A stretch of DNA of 64,000 nucleotides from Pythium myriotylum (lineage: Eukaryota > Oomycota > Peronosporomycetes > Pythiales > Pythiaceae): contig JALJCQ010000014.1 in NCBI GenBank assembly GCA_023091665.1, positions 372,001-436,000 on the forward strand, read 5' to 3'. This document shows, in pieces, positions 39,305 through 49,054 of the stretch (positions are counted from its first letter, which is position 1; each line of letters starts with the position of its first letter). Position numbers and translations under genes: made by a program. Under the pieces are notes generated by a model, which searched no databases, had not been told where the DNA came from, and saw only the letters and a list, made by a program, of their open reading frames with translations.

Positions 39305-41389
39305 ATGGATGAAGCGGATCGCGAGCAGCCCGCTGCAGCGGAAACCACCCTCGCCGAGCAACTGGTGGATCTCCTGGCGCCGTGGACGGATCGGCTGGTG
39401 AGTTCTCGACCAACGCGATTGCTACAGGACACGCTCGGCACCGCGCAGTCCCCAAACAGGAAGTGGGTGCGCGTCGTCGTTGGTGCTGACAGCGATGACA
39501 AACAGCAGACGACTGGTGCGCTGTTCGGTGGAGGTAGCGATGACGACTCCGATACTGAGTGCGAGTACTTTGACCTGGACGAACCAAAACCCACACAGCA
39601 AATCGCGACGTCGCGACAAGATACGAACCGCTTGGTCGTCGAGTGGTTGCTCTTGATCGAGGCGCTTGCCTTTGGAGGGGCCGATTACATCGACATGGCC
39701 CTCGCTAGACCTATCGTGCGAGAAGACTGCAAAGGCACCAAGAGACGAGCTCTAGGAAAAGGCTGCGAAGAGCTTGGCAAAACCTCACTGGGATTGAAGC
39801 TCGAAGGCGGTGTGAGTGAGCTGTGCGACGTGCTACGGGAACTCGCCGGTGACAAAAGTATGCTCAGCCAAGACTTTCAAAGAGCGTGTACATCGATCCA
39901 CCAAGCTTTGAATGACGGAGCGACGAAGCCACCGATTCCAATCGCACTTCGATTGGTAGTCACCAACGCGTCAGCCGAGACACCTCGAGGAACTGCGAGA
40001 CTGGACGCTCTGGCGGTTGCTCTTCGCAGTTTTACTCAGTGGCTTTACGAGTCTTGTCAGAGCGGATCCCGCCAGATTGTCCTGGACGCGGTAGACGTAC
40101 CCGTGACTAACCACAAGACTCTTAGATGGTTGGCGAGCAGCTTCCCGAGCGACATTCGCTTGGGAGAAGTGGTATGGACGGGAGATAGTGCGAGTTTCGA
40201 CGACTTGCAGACTGCAATCCGCCACTTGCTACACGGCAACGCCACAAAGAAGACCGTTCCGACGATTGAGACACTGAAGCCGAGGTGTTGCGATACGAAC
40301 GTCCTCATCGCTTTCTTAGAAGCGACGCGTTCGTCGCAGTCGCTGCGATCGATCGAGTTGTGCGAGGTCCTTCAAGCATACGGTCGAGATCCAGAAGAAA
40401 GGGCCAAACGCTGGCGGTGGTTCGCCTATTCACTGTTTGGCAAGAGAGCGACTCATCAGCTCCGACATGTAGCTGTCAATGAATGGGCGCTTCTCCCAGA
40501 AGACGTCTCAGCTGCAGAGCAGATTCTGACATCAGTCGTCCCGGAGCGATTGCTCGCATTGCCAGCTTCTTGGGATGTAGACACGATCGAGACACTGAAG
40601 ATCTCGTCACTGGACCTCCGGTTTGGTGGAGTCCAACACCCCACATCAGCTCCACTAACACAACTGATTCGGTCTCTCTCGACTCGAATCCACCGGCCCA
40701 CGAGACTGAGCCTCTCGGTCTCAGACGACCCAGCGATCTCAGACGATTGTGGGGCCACGATTGTAGACAGCTTTGGCTCAACGTTGCAAGAGCTGAGTCT
40801 GTTCAACGTCGAACTTGATTCGCTTGGCTCACTGTTTACATCTCCCAGTGGCAGTTTCTTGAGTCTGCGGTCGCTCCAGCTCCGAAAGCTTTTTGTGGGG
40901 GACACGGAGACGTACAAACCAGTGTTAGTGGATCTGCTCGGAGACACGAGGAACGCTGCGGCAAAGCATCTTGAGACGATCATACTGCACGTGAGTGGAC
41001 GGCATTCAGTCGAGGATGTGCGCCAAATCGTCTCTCACGTCAATCAAATGCTCGAGAGGAACAAGCGGATCACGCGCTGCGAGGTGGGTCTGGAGCGAGA
41101 CTACGGTATCGCTCAAAAGCTGTTTGCGACTGAGCTCGACGCGATCGACGGTGAGGAGGTGACGTCGCCAGTGCGTCTCTCGAGTCGATTGGCTCTTCTG
41201 AGCGTGTTTGAGTGTTGTGAGCGGGCCTACAAGCACTCGCGTCCAGCTCGTCCGAGACTATCAGCGCCGCACACGGATTCGTTCGGTTTGATATTCGAGT
41301 TTGCGGCAACCAAAGTGAAACGGACTGCTCGATTTCGCACCAAGCCAGTTAGTGCGAGTCCGCTTACGAGATTCTCGTTCGAGACATAG
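39305..41389 (+). CDS. unknown LRR-like protein, 694 aa, copy 1 of the inverted pair
   Basis: Single exon. The protein differs from copy 2 (43526-45610) at only two residues, Asp5 against Asn and Glu693 against Asp. No named domain. Residues about 60-95 are acidic (GGGSDDDSDTECEYFDLDEP). The second half has leucine-rich, irregular repeats (LRSIELCEVLQAYG, LRHVAVNEWALL, IETLKISSLDLRFGG, LQELSLFNVELDSLGSLF, LRSLQLRKLFVGD). The C-terminus MLERNKRITRCEV...SSRLALLS...FGLIFEFA parallels the protein at 15111. No signal peptide. Likely a member of an oomycete-specific LRR-like family; function unknown. Confidence 0.85.
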   Translation: MDEADREQPAAAETTLAEQLVDLLAPWTDRLVSSRPTRLLQDTLGTAQSPNRKWVRVVVGADSDDKQQTTGALFGGGSDDDSDTECEYFDLDEPKPTQQIATSRQDTNRLVVEWLLLIEALAFGGADYIDMALARPIVREDCKGTKRRALGKGCEELGKTSLGLKLEGGVSELCDVLRELAGDKSMLSQDFQRACTSIHQALNDGATKPPIPIALRLVVTNASAETPRGTARLDALAVALRSFTQWLYESCQSGSRQIVLDAVDVPVTNHKTLRWLASSFPSDIRLGEVVWTGDSASFDDLQTAIRHLLHGNATKKTVPTIETLKPRCCDTNVLIAFLEATRSSQSLRSIELCEVLQAYGRDPEERAKRWRWFAYSLFGKRATHQLRHVAVNEWALLPEDVSAAEQILTSVVPERLLALPASWDVDTIETLKISSLDLRFGGVQHPTSAPLTQLIRSLSTRIHRPTRLSLSVSDDPAISDDCGATIVDSFGSTLQELSLFNVELDSLGSLFTSPSGSFLSLRSLQLRKLFVGDTETYKPVLVDLLGDTRNAAAKHLETIILHVSGRHSVEDVRQIVSHVNQMLERNKRITRCEVGLERDYGIAQKLFATELDAIDGEEVTSPVRLSSRLALLSVFECCERAYKHSRPARPRLSAPHTDSFGLIFEFAATKVKRTARFRTKPVSASPLTRFSFET

Positions 41390-41878
41390 AGCTAAAATCC
41401 ATCGCGTCCAATAAGGTGCTGGTGACTGCAAGTTTACCACTTTTGTACCTTTGAAGATCAGAATGGTGATATCCGATAGTTCTTAGTTAGCTGACTAGTA
41501 GTTGCAACGAATGCCTTGTCGGATGCACCTAGCCTGCATGTGAATCACATTGGAGCACAAATGATTCTACCTCGCACAGACCACTTATATTCTTGTCACG
41601 ATCTCAGCGACCTGTAAACTCTCCTTCGATCGCCCACAGCAGCTTGGCCGTCGATGTCATGACCTAGGAGCCTGATTCAATTTGGCTCTTTGGTTCACGA
41701 TAGTTATTCGATAGCCCCTCAATACTCACGGCGACTGCCCATTGCTTGGTGGATTTTGGAACACGCACCGCATCGCACTGATTTCGCTACATCCACCACA
41801 GTCACCAACTTGATGTACACTACATGATTTCGTGCACCATGTCCTTGTGTTCTGTACTCCACGCTAAAATGGGTCGTC
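41390..41878. other. spacer, left side of the ankyrin gene between the arms
   Basis: 489 bp of unique sequence, starting where similarity between the arms ends. Contains the promoter of the ankyrin gene. No repeat or gene seen. Confidence 0.5.
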
Positions 41879-43207
41879 ATGTTCGACTCGGTTCGGCTGC
41901 GGATGGCCGCCGTGGTGCTGCTGGACGCCTCGCTCTTCTCGCTCGTGGTCTCCTTCCAGTCGGGGCTCCCAGGCCGCTTCTACTCGTACTGGCAGCGCCA
42001 CCGCCTCTTCGACGACCACGACGGTCTCACGTATGACTCCGACGGTCTCACTTATGACACGGGCGAGCTGGTCGCGATCGCGATCCGGCGCGGCGACCTG
42101 CCCATGCTGCGTGCGCTCCACGCGCTCTCCGTGAGCTCTGCGTACTATGCGTCGATGCCGCTGCTGCAGTTCCGCGACGCTGTGTACCTCGCGGCGCAAA
42201 GCGGTCGCGTTGAGGTGCTCGGGTGGATCCACGAAGCCGAGGACCAAACTGGCTTGGCTTGCGACGCGCACGCGGCCCGTGTGAGCGCGACCTCGGGGCG
42301 GCTCGAAGCTCTACGGTGGCTGTTGCAGCACTGCGAGCGCTGCGCGCAAGGCCTGACGGAGCAGACGGCGGCCGACGCGGCTCGCCGAGGTCACGTTGAC
42401 GTGGTCAAATGTTTATACGAAGAGAGACCCGAGTTATTCTCGTCGAATGCCGCGTTGTCGGCGGCAGCTGAGCACGGACACATCGAGATCGTCAAGTTTC
42501 TGCATGAGAATGCTACGCGCGGTGCTGCAAGTCGGTACTGCAAGGGTCTACTGGACAAGGCCGCGGGCGGTGGCCATCTGGAAGTAGTCGAGTATCTTCA
42601 CGCGGCGTGCTCGGAAGGCTGCACAACTGATGCAATGGACCGCGCGGCAGCGAACGGCCATCTCGAGGTCGTGCGGTTTCTCCATCACCAAAGATCTGAA
42701 GGATGCACGGTATATGCTATGGACCAAGCGGCGGCGCAAGGTCATCTGGACGTCGTGCGCTTTCTCCACGAGAACCGTAGTGAAGGCTGCACGGTGTACG
42801 CAATGGGCGGGGCCAGTCGCCGCGGCCACTTGGAGGTCGTCAAGTTTCTCCATGAGAATCGTTCAGAAGGTTGTTCGTCGTGGGCACTCGCGGAAGCTTC
42901 GGAGAAAGGTCACTTGACGGTCGTGGAGTTTCTCCACACCCATCGCCTCGGAGTGGAGTGGGAAGACTCGGCTCTGTTTCGGGCGGCGCGCAACGGCCAT
43001 TTGGAGGTCGTTCAGTATCTCTGTGAGCACACGCGAGTAGGAGACCGTGTTTTCGACGCGTGGCGTGCTGCCAAGACAGCAGGGAAGCATGAGATTGTCA
43101 AGCTACTGGATAAACAGATCAAAAAGCTGCTCGAAGAGAAAGACCTCGAAGAAAGAGAGAAGTTGCGCCGACGAAAGCACGCAAAGTCGAAGAAAAAAAG
43201 GAAATGA
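41879..43207 (+). CDS. ankyrin-repeat protein (oomycete family), copy 2
   Basis: Single exon, 442 aa. The start region resembles copy 1 (33424-34692). A duplicated motif DGLTYDSDGLTYDT lies near residue 45. About ten ankyrin repeats follow, including AMDRAAANGHLEVVRFLHHQRSEGCT and AMDQAAAQGHLDVVRFLHENRSEGCT. The C-terminal 40 residues are a strongly basic, lysine-rich helix (EEREKLRRRKHAKSKKKRK), a possible nuclear localisation or RNA-binding tail that copy 1 lacks. The gene lies in the spacer of the inverted duplication. Confidence 0.85.
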   Translation: MFDSVRLRMAAVVLLDASLFSLVVSFQSGLPGRFYSYWQRHRLFDDHDGLTYDSDGLTYDTGELVAIAIRRGDLPMLRALHALSVSSAYYASMPLLQFRDAVYLAAQSGRVEVLGWIHEAEDQTGLACDAHAARVSATSGRLEALRWLLQHCERCAQGLTEQTAADAARRGHVDVVKCLYEERPELFSSNAALSAAAEHGHIEIVKFLHENATRGAASRYCKGLLDKAAGGGHLEVVEYLHAACSEGCTTDAMDRAAANGHLEVVRFLHHQRSEGCTVYAMDQAAAQGHLDVVRFLHENRSEGCTVYAMGGASRRGHLEVVKFLHENRSEGCSSWALAEASEKGHLTVVEFLHTHRLGVEWEDSALFRAARNGHLEVVQYLCEHTRVGDRVFDAWRAAKTAGKHEIVKLLDKQIKKLLEEKDLEEREKLRRRKHAKSKKKRK

Positions 43208-43525
43208 ACTCGGCTTGCCTGTGCTCTTTACGCTATTTTGGTTCGAAAGCAGTCTGTCTTGAGCACAGCATGGTAAAGTCTGAAACAGTTTGCAGTGTCA
43301 ACTGGAAAACGACTGTTTCCCTTGCTCTCAGTTGATCAACTGACAGGTCGTGGTCGTGGGCAACCCCACTCTAGTACCTTGACGTACATTATTGTCCAGG
43401 GGAGTGTGCACTGCGCGAGATGAATGGAATCCCCCGTGTAGAGTGTGAATAAGTTCACAACTGCACTAATATTTTGCTGCGACCAGGAAATCCTGCACTC
43501 AAGCGAAATCCGACTGATATTACTT
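43208..43525. other. spacer, right side of the ankyrin gene between the arms
   Basis: 318 bp of unique sequence up to the beginning of the right arm. Nothing recognisable. Confidence 0.5.
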
Positions 43526-45610
43526 TTATGTGTCAAACGAGAATCTCGTAAGCGGACTCGCACTAACTGGCTTGGTGCGAAATCGAGCAGTCCGTTTCAC
43601 TTTGGTTGCCGCAAACTCGAATATCAAACCGAACGAATCCGTGTGCGGCGCTGATAGTCTCGGACGAGCTGGACGCGAGTGCTTGTAGGCCCGCTCACAA
43701 CACTCAAACACGCTCAGAAGAGCCAATCGACTCGAGAGACGCACTGGCGACGTCACCTCCTCACCGTCGATCGCGTCGAGCTCAGTCGCAAACAGCTTTT
43801 GAGCGATACCGTAGTCTCGCTCCAGACCCACCTCGCAGCGCGTGATCCGCTTGTTCCTCTCGAGCATTTGATTGACGTGAGAGACGATTTGGCGCACATC
43901 CTCGACTGAATGCCGTCCACTCACGTGCAGTATGATCGTCTCAAGATGCTTTGCCGCAGCGTTCCTCGTGTCTCCGAGCAGATCCACTAACACTGGTTTG
44001 TACGTCTCCGTGTCCCCCACAAAAAGCTTTCGGAGCTGGAGCGACCGCAGACTCAAGAAACTGCCACTGGGAGATGTAAACAGTGAGCCAAGCGAATCAA
44101 GTTCGACGTTGAACAGACTCAGCTCTTGCAACGTTGAGCCAAAGCTGTCTACAATCGTGGCCCCACAATCGTCTGAGATCGCTGGGTCGTCTGAGACCGA
44201 GAGGCTCAGTCTCGTGGGCCGGTGGATTCGAGTCGAGAGAGACCGAATCAGTTGTGTTAGTGGAGCTGATGTGGGGTGTTGGACTCCACCAAACCGGAGG
44301 TCCAGTGACGAGATCTTCAGTGTCTCGATCGTGTCTACATCCCAAGAAGCTGGCAATGCGAGCAATCGCTCCGGGACGACTGATGTCAGAATCTGCTCTG
44401 CAGCTGAGACGTCTTCTGGGAGAAGCGCCCATTCATTGACAGCTACATGTCGGAGCTGATGAGTCGCTCTCTTGCCAAACAGTGAATAGGCGAACCACCG
44501 CCAGCGTTTGGCCCTTTCTTCTGGATCTCGACCGTATGCTTGAAGGACCTCGCACAACTCGATCGATCGCAGCGACTGCGACGAACGCGTCGCTTCTAAG
44601 AAAGCGATGAGGACGTTCGTATCGCAACACCTCGGCTTCAGTGTCTCAATCGTCGGAACGGTCTTCTTTGTGGCGTTGCCGTGTAGCAAGTGGCGGATTG
44701 CAGTCTGCAAGTCGTCGAAACTCGCACTATCTCCCGTCCATACCACTTCTCCCAAGCGAATGTCGCTCGGGAAGCTGCTCGCCAACCATCTAAGAGTCTT
44801 GTGGTTAGTCACGGGTACGTCTACCGCGTCCAGGACAATCTGGCGGGATCCGCTCTGACAAGACTCGTAAAGCCACTGAGTAAAACTGCGAAGAGCAACC
44901 GCCAGAGCGTCCAGTCTCGCAGTTCCTCGAGGTGTCTCGGCTGACGCGTTGGTGACTACCAATCGAAGTGCGATTGGAATCGGTGGCTTCGTCGCTCCGT
45001 CATTCAAAGCTTGGTGGATCGATGTACACGCTCTTTGAAAGTCTTGGCTGAGCATACTTTTGTCACCGGCGAGTTCCCGTAGCACGTCGCACAGCTCACT
45101 CACACCGCCTTCGAGCTTCAATCCCAGTGAGGTTTTGCCAAGCTCTTCGCAGCCTTTTCCTAGAGCTCGTCTCTTGGTGCCTTTGCAGTCTTCTCGCACG
45201 ATAGGTCTAGCGAGGGCCATGTCGATGTAATCGGCCCCTCCAAAGGCAAGCGCCTCGATCAAGAGCAACCACTCGACGACCAAGCGGTTCGTATCTTGTC
45301 GCGACGTCGCGATTTGCTGTGTGGGTTTTGGTTCGTCCAGGTCAAAGTACTCGCACTCAGTATCGGAGTCGTCATCGCTACCTCCACCGAACAGCGCACC
45401 AGTCGTCTGCTGTTTGTCATCGCTGTCAGCACCAACGACGACGCGCACCCACTTCCTGTTTGGGGACTGCGCGGTGCCGAGCGTGTCCTGTAGCAATCGC
45501 GTTGGTCGAGAACTCACCAGCCGATCCGTCCACGGCGCCAGGAGATCCACCAGTTGCTCGGCGAGGGTGGTTTCCGCTGCAGCGGGCTGCTCGCGATTCG
45601 CTTCATCCAT
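43526..45610 (-). CDS. unknown LRR-like protein, 694 aa, copy 2 of the inverted pair
   Basis: Mirror-image copy of 39305-41389 on the opposite strand, with the same length and only two amino-acid differences. Nucleotide spot checks at the start and middle and the identity of non-coding frames show that synonymous sites also match. Similarity ends within the last codons (TTC GAG ACA TAG in copy 1, TTT GAC ACA TAA here). Domains are as for copy 1. The neighbour on the upstream side is the PLC-X gene, so this arm is the more complete one. Confidence 0.85.
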   Translation of the reverse strand: MDEANREQPAAAETTLAEQLVDLLAPWTDRLVSSRPTRLLQDTLGTAQSPNRKWVRVVVGADSDDKQQTTGALFGGGSDDDSDTECEYFDLDEPKPTQQIATSRQDTNRLVVEWLLLIEALAFGGADYIDMALARPIVREDCKGTKRRALGKGCEELGKTSLGLKLEGGVSELCDVLRELAGDKSMLSQDFQRACTSIHQALNDGATKPPIPIALRLVVTNASAETPRGTARLDALAVALRSFTQWLYESCQSGSRQIVLDAVDVPVTNHKTLRWLASSFPSDIRLGEVVWTGDSASFDDLQTAIRHLLHGNATKKTVPTIETLKPRCCDTNVLIAFLEATRSSQSLRSIELCEVLQAYGRDPEERAKRWRWFAYSLFGKRATHQLRHVAVNEWALLPEDVSAAEQILTSVVPERLLALPASWDVDTIETLKISSLDLRFGGVQHPTSAPLTQLIRSLSTRIHRPTRLSLSVSDDPAISDDCGATIVDSFGSTLQELSLFNVELDSLGSLFTSPSGSFLSLRSLQLRKLFVGDTETYKPVLVDLLGDTRNAAAKHLETIILHVSGRHSVEDVRQIVSHVNQMLERNKRITRCEVGLERDYGIAQKLFATELDAIDGEEVTSPVRLSSRLALLSVFECCERAYKHSRPARPRLSAPHTDSFGLIFEFAATKVKRTARFRTKPVSASPLTRFSFDT

Positions 45611-45700
45611 GTCGTGGCCGATTGACGAGCTCGTTACTGACTAAAGTGGCGTCTTTTGGTGTTGCTTGGCTGAAGAATCGTTCAGATTGGACGTTGCGGG

Positions 45701-45715
45701 TGATGTGGAATGAGA
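45701..45715 (-). promoter_or_regulatory. oomycete initiator-like element of 694-aa gene, copy 2
   Basis: Minus-strand CTCATTCCACATCA, the same core as in the left arm, about 95 bp upstream of the ATG at 45610. Confidence 0.55.
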
Positions 45716-45840
45716 TTTGAAGAGGCCGTGGGTTCATCTCAGAAATTGTGAGTTTTTCTCATTCATGAGCAGCTACGCAGCCATCGATTGGACACTAGTG
45801 TATTGTTGACAAAGGCAGCCACTTTGATCCCCAGCTTCTC

Positions 45841-46755
45841 TCATGGACTGTAGTGGCGCTGCACCGAGAGCATGATGAGCTTGTTGATGATCTCGTCTGT
45901 GGGGAAATCCATCGACACGATGCCTTTCTGCATGGGCGTTTCGTCCAGGATCTCGCTCACGACTGGTAACACTTTGGCAGCCGTGGCGTCGATCTCGTCC
46001 GGGAACGGCAGCCGCTGACCAAAGAGCGTCGAGTACACGAGCCCCGACGACGGGTTCTCGAACCATCCGTCGAGCGTCTCCTCTGCCTTCGCGCGGTCCT
46101 GGAAGCCGCTTGTGATGTCGCTGACGCTGGTGAACTCAAACTTGATCCTCGTGTCCACGGTGTTGTAGTCAAATCCGTAGCGACTGGTCTTGCTCCCCGA
46201 GTCCCAGAAGAGCAGCACCGATCCACGAGCATCGCCGAGCGTGACTTCTGTCGCTTTGGTGCCGTTCGCTTGGAACCACAACTCGGCGTTTCGAGAAAGG
46301 TAGTTGTCCTCGACGAACGACTGGAAGTCGCTGAGTCCCTTGTCGACCTCGCGTCGCAGTCGCAGCACGGCACACTCGGTCGGGTGGTCTACGAGGAACT
46401 GCTGAATCATCCCCACAGCTCCGCCAAACACCAAGTTCAAGTAAAAGTTGCCGTGGTACATGCAGAGCTTGTCGGTCGTGTCGGCGCAGATGCCCACGCG
46501 CAGGTCGAAGTACCGAATGCCGCGCTCAAGCTGTTCTGTGATGTTTGACGTTTGCGTGAGCACGAAGCTGCGCGTGAAGAATTCGTCCACGTTGTAGGCC
46601 GCCGAGTCGTGGGTCCCGGGGAGCACGAGCTCGTACAAAGGCGTGGAGCTGTTGATGCTCGCCATCCATGACTCGGTCGGGACGCTAGAAGGCACCGATA
46701 ACTCCACAGCCGACGCCAGCGAGAGAGCAACAGTCAACAGGAGGAACGACTTCAT
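45841..46755 (-). CDS. secreted PLC-X domain protein (PI-specific phospholipase C-like phosphodiesterase)
   Basis: Single exon, 304 aa from ATG 46755, beginning with a signal peptide (MKSFLLLTVALSLASAV). The PLC-X fold is indicated by ELVLPGTHDSAAY (first catalytic His), LERGIRYFDLRVG, and LCMYHGNFYL (second His), then LVDHPTECAVLRLRREV. This is the metal-independent bacterial/trypanosomal type that cleaves phosphatidylinositol or GPI anchors. No GPI-addition signal at the C-terminus (ends SVQRHYSP), so it is probably released. An initiator-like CTCACTCGCCAATCT lies about 20 bp upstream of the ATG (46773-46787, minus strand). Confidence 0.85.
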   Translation of the reverse strand: MKSFLLLTVALSLASAVELSVPSSVPTESWMASINSSTPLYELVLPGTHDSAAYNVDEFFTRSFVLTQTSNITEQLERGIRYFDLRVGICADTTDKLCMYHGNFYLNLVFGGAVGMIQQFLVDHPTECAVLRLRREVDKGLSDFQSFVEDNYLSRNAELWFQANGTKATEVTLGDARGSVLLFWDSGSKTSRYGFDYNTVDTRIKFEFTSVSDITSGFQDRAKAEETLDGWFENPSSGLVYSTLFGQRLPFPDEIDATAAKVLPVVSEILDETPMQKGIVSMDFPTDEIINKLIMLSVQRHYSP

Positions 46756-47526
46756 TGGGAGCTGGAGCAAGCAGATTGGCGAGTGAGACGAGAGTGGCTA
46801 GATGTAGCCGTTAGCCAGTTCACGATGGACTCACGAAGGGTGGGCTCTCTGAACCAATCCCATCTCGCCATCATCTTCAAACGCGACAGGGAACCCGAAT
46901 ACAGGTCCAAACTCACTTCGACGACAAAGATCGCGGATCATGAGGATCTACCATTTCTATATGGATACGGGTAGTGCTTGTTCAATCTGAGCGAGGCAAC
47001 AGTCGGAGCTGAACACAAGATATGGTCCCCCATCCGCGGAATGATTCCCCGAATCACATGCCTCTGGCCTGATGCTCGAGGGCGTAACAGATGCCTTGCC
47101 GCATGGATCCAGTCCGTGAAATCGTGCGGGGAGGTGCGGTGTTCGAACTTCTTGAAGAAACAATCGGCTCGATAGGGATGAGCGCACGTATTCCTGATCG
47201 CTAGGACCCTCCAATGCGCTTGTCTTTTGGATACAGATAGACACCAAAGCTGTCTCCCGGAACGACAAACTCGTGAGCAGTACTATCGGCAATGTCGTCT
47301 TGATGTCCTTTTCATCTTTCCACCCCGAGATTTATAGGTCTTCATTGTGGCGACTTGATCCCAGAACGTCTTAGTCGATGACATGATCTGAAAAGCCGGT
47401 GGAGCGCATCTGTCGACTCCTCCACCTTTTTCATTTCTCGTGTGTGGGCCTGAATAGAAATGGCTCTGATCGCCGTGAACGAGCGAAGAGTCTTTAGCTG
47501 GAGTCTTTCAAGGATCCGCGAGACGC
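46756..47526. other. spacer with PLC promoter and outer duplication boundary
   Basis: 771 bp. The PLC promoter is at its left end; the inverted match to the left arm ends at about 46960. The remaining part shows no supported gene (a 111-codon minus-strand frame at 46957-47292 has no family resemblance). Confidence 0.5.
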
Positions 47527-48456
47527 TCACACCTGGTTAGCGCAGAGAAACGGCACGATGTCCTGGAGCACGACGAACGACGTGAACGCCCGGTCTTCGT
47601 CTCCGGACCACGTGTTGAGACACTCGTCGGCCGTGGAAATCATTTCCGGGTCGTATCCGATCGCCTCGTTGAAAGTTGAGAAAGCCTGCAGCAGTCGTGC
47701 GACGCTGGCTCGCTCGTCAGGCGTTCGCCAGGTGACTCTCCGAGCCACGTCTGCCTCGATGGTCTCGTACTGGATGCACTTTCCGCACTTGCAAAGATAC
47801 TTGTCAAGAACCAGTAGACGTTCTTCTGGACAGTACGCTGCCACACGTGATGCCCGCGTCTCCATCGCCATAGCGTCTGGGTGGACGCCGTCGTCCAGCC
47901 CCTCGTGGTGATCATCGCTGGCTGAGTCTGAGCACGAGTCAGTCTCGCATGAGCCTTCGTCGTCGTCCGATCGCCACCTGCTGCGCTTCGCATGAGTCCA
48001 GAGCTCTGGGATCTTAGTCGAATCGTCTCGCCAGTAGAACACCTGGTTCGATGGCGTGAATGGCCGAGGGAGCACGATCCGCCAGAGCTTGTCGTAGATC
48101 TCACTGGCACTCGCGAGCAGCGTCTCGACAAGTGTCGTAGTTCCACGACTAGCAAGTGTCACGTGGGACTTGGTCGGTTTCACAGCCGGAGCAAGCACCA
48201 CTGCAGCCCCGGCCACGGGCACCACTCGCCCACTGCGACGCCTTCGCCCTAGCTCGCTGTCGCGTCTCCGATCGTCGACGTCGTGGACACGCATGGCGAG
48301 CGTCGCGTCGTTCTGGAAAATGTCGAGAAATTCCACAACCCAAAAGCGAAACCTCCCCACCCAACGACCGCCGTTTGGGACACGACGCTTCGGGCAACAC
48401 AGACATAGTCGATCCGCGCCCAATCGGCGCAAGCCAAGAGCAAGCACATCCTTCAA
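47527..48456 (-). CDS. TBC-like domain protein, copy 1 (truncated TBC, altered Gln finger)
   Basis: 309 codons in one frame; the start is uncertain because the first 70 residues are GC-rich and a weak intron around 48320-48375 is possible. The C-terminal 110 residues (LDKYLCKCGKCIQYE onward) align by eye with copy 2 at 60221-61171. Within it, IEADVARR fits the IxxDxxR arginine-finger motif of Rab-GAP TBC domains, and LLQAFSTFNEAIGYDPEM fits the following helix, where TBC domains have GYCQGM. The Gln finger is thus Pro here. The protein stops soon after DRAFTSFVVLQDIVPF, so only the first half of a TBC domain is present. The CxCGKC motif just before it is a family feature. Confidence 0.6.
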   Translation of the reverse strand: MKDVLALGLRRLGADRLCLCCPKRRVPNGGRWVGRFRFWVVEFLDIFQNDATLAMRVHDVDDRRRDSELGRRRRSGRVVPVAGAAVVLAPAVKPTKSHVTLASRGTTTLVETLLASASEIYDKLWRIVLPRPFTPSNQVFYWRDDSTKIPELWTHAKRSRWRSDDDEGSCETDSCSDSASDDHHEGLDDGVHPDAMAMETRASRVAAYCPEERLLVLDKYLCKCGKCIQYETIEADVARRVTWRTPDERASVARLLQAFSTFNEAIGYDPEMISTADECLNTWSGDEDRAFTSFVVLQDIVPFLCANQV

Positions 48457-49054
48457 AAGGAGCTCTCCACCTCATATCACTTGGTCCGGAATCCATGTAG
48501 ACCTCCACCTCCACATCCACCTCCACATTGACCTCTCTTTCTCGGGTCCATGTACTGAAAGAAGCTCCACCCATTCCTCTTAAAGCCGGTGCTGCGGTTC
48601 AACCAAACCTACTGAAATAAGCTTCGGCACTCGCCCCCGGCGTCGTTTGGGCCGTAAACGACCGCGAGAGTTGAACCCTCGCGCCACCCACGTCCTCGCG
48701 GCGCTGGCATGTCACTGGCGCGAAGGAAGCCAGCGCCTCGCTCCTCCGCTTCTTCTCCCGGCGTCTCCACCCGCCGGTCCTGAAAAGCGGCGCTCTTTCT
48801 CTCTCTCGCCCTCGATCCGCCATCTCGATTCCCCCCTTGGAGACCTCGCGGGCCGGTTAGACCCCCCTCCTCCTCGTGCATTGCGGTTAGACGCCTCTGT
48901 GTCGTCGCCCCGCCTCGATAGACCCGCGTGTCGTGTCGTCGTGTCGTGGCGCTGGGTCTCCTGTCCAGCCGGTTTCCGCGCACGCGAGGTCATCCCTCCT
49001 CGCTGCCTCCTCCTCTTCCGGGGTTGGGGAAAAGTCGACGCCAGCCTCCGTTCC
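48457..49054. other. divergent spacer and long 5' leader of the receptor-PIPK gene
   Basis: 598 bp. The frame of the downstream gene is open here from 48647 but has no ATG before 49055 and encodes Arg/Pro-rich sequence, so I read it as leader. A GGA/GGT-rich stretch (TCCACC units, 48503-48530) is present. Confidence 0.45.

Larger units (their letters stand above)
38994..41384. repeat. left arm of a large inverted duplication
   Basis: Inverted match to 43531-46960. Three segments: 38994-39035 matches 46919-46960; 39036-39304 matches 45611-45880 with about 8 percent differences; 39305-41384 matches 43531-45610 almost perfectly. The stretch equivalent to 45881-46918 (most of the PLC gene) is missing here. 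Similarity stops a few bases before the stop codon of the 694-codon gene. Confidence 0.85.
43531..46960. repeat. right arm of the large inverted duplication (with intact PLC gene)
   Basis: Inverted counterpart of 38994-41384; longer because it retains the PLC coding region (about 1 kb) that the left arm lost. The arms are separated by 2.1 kb holding an ankyrin gene. Confidence 0.85.
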
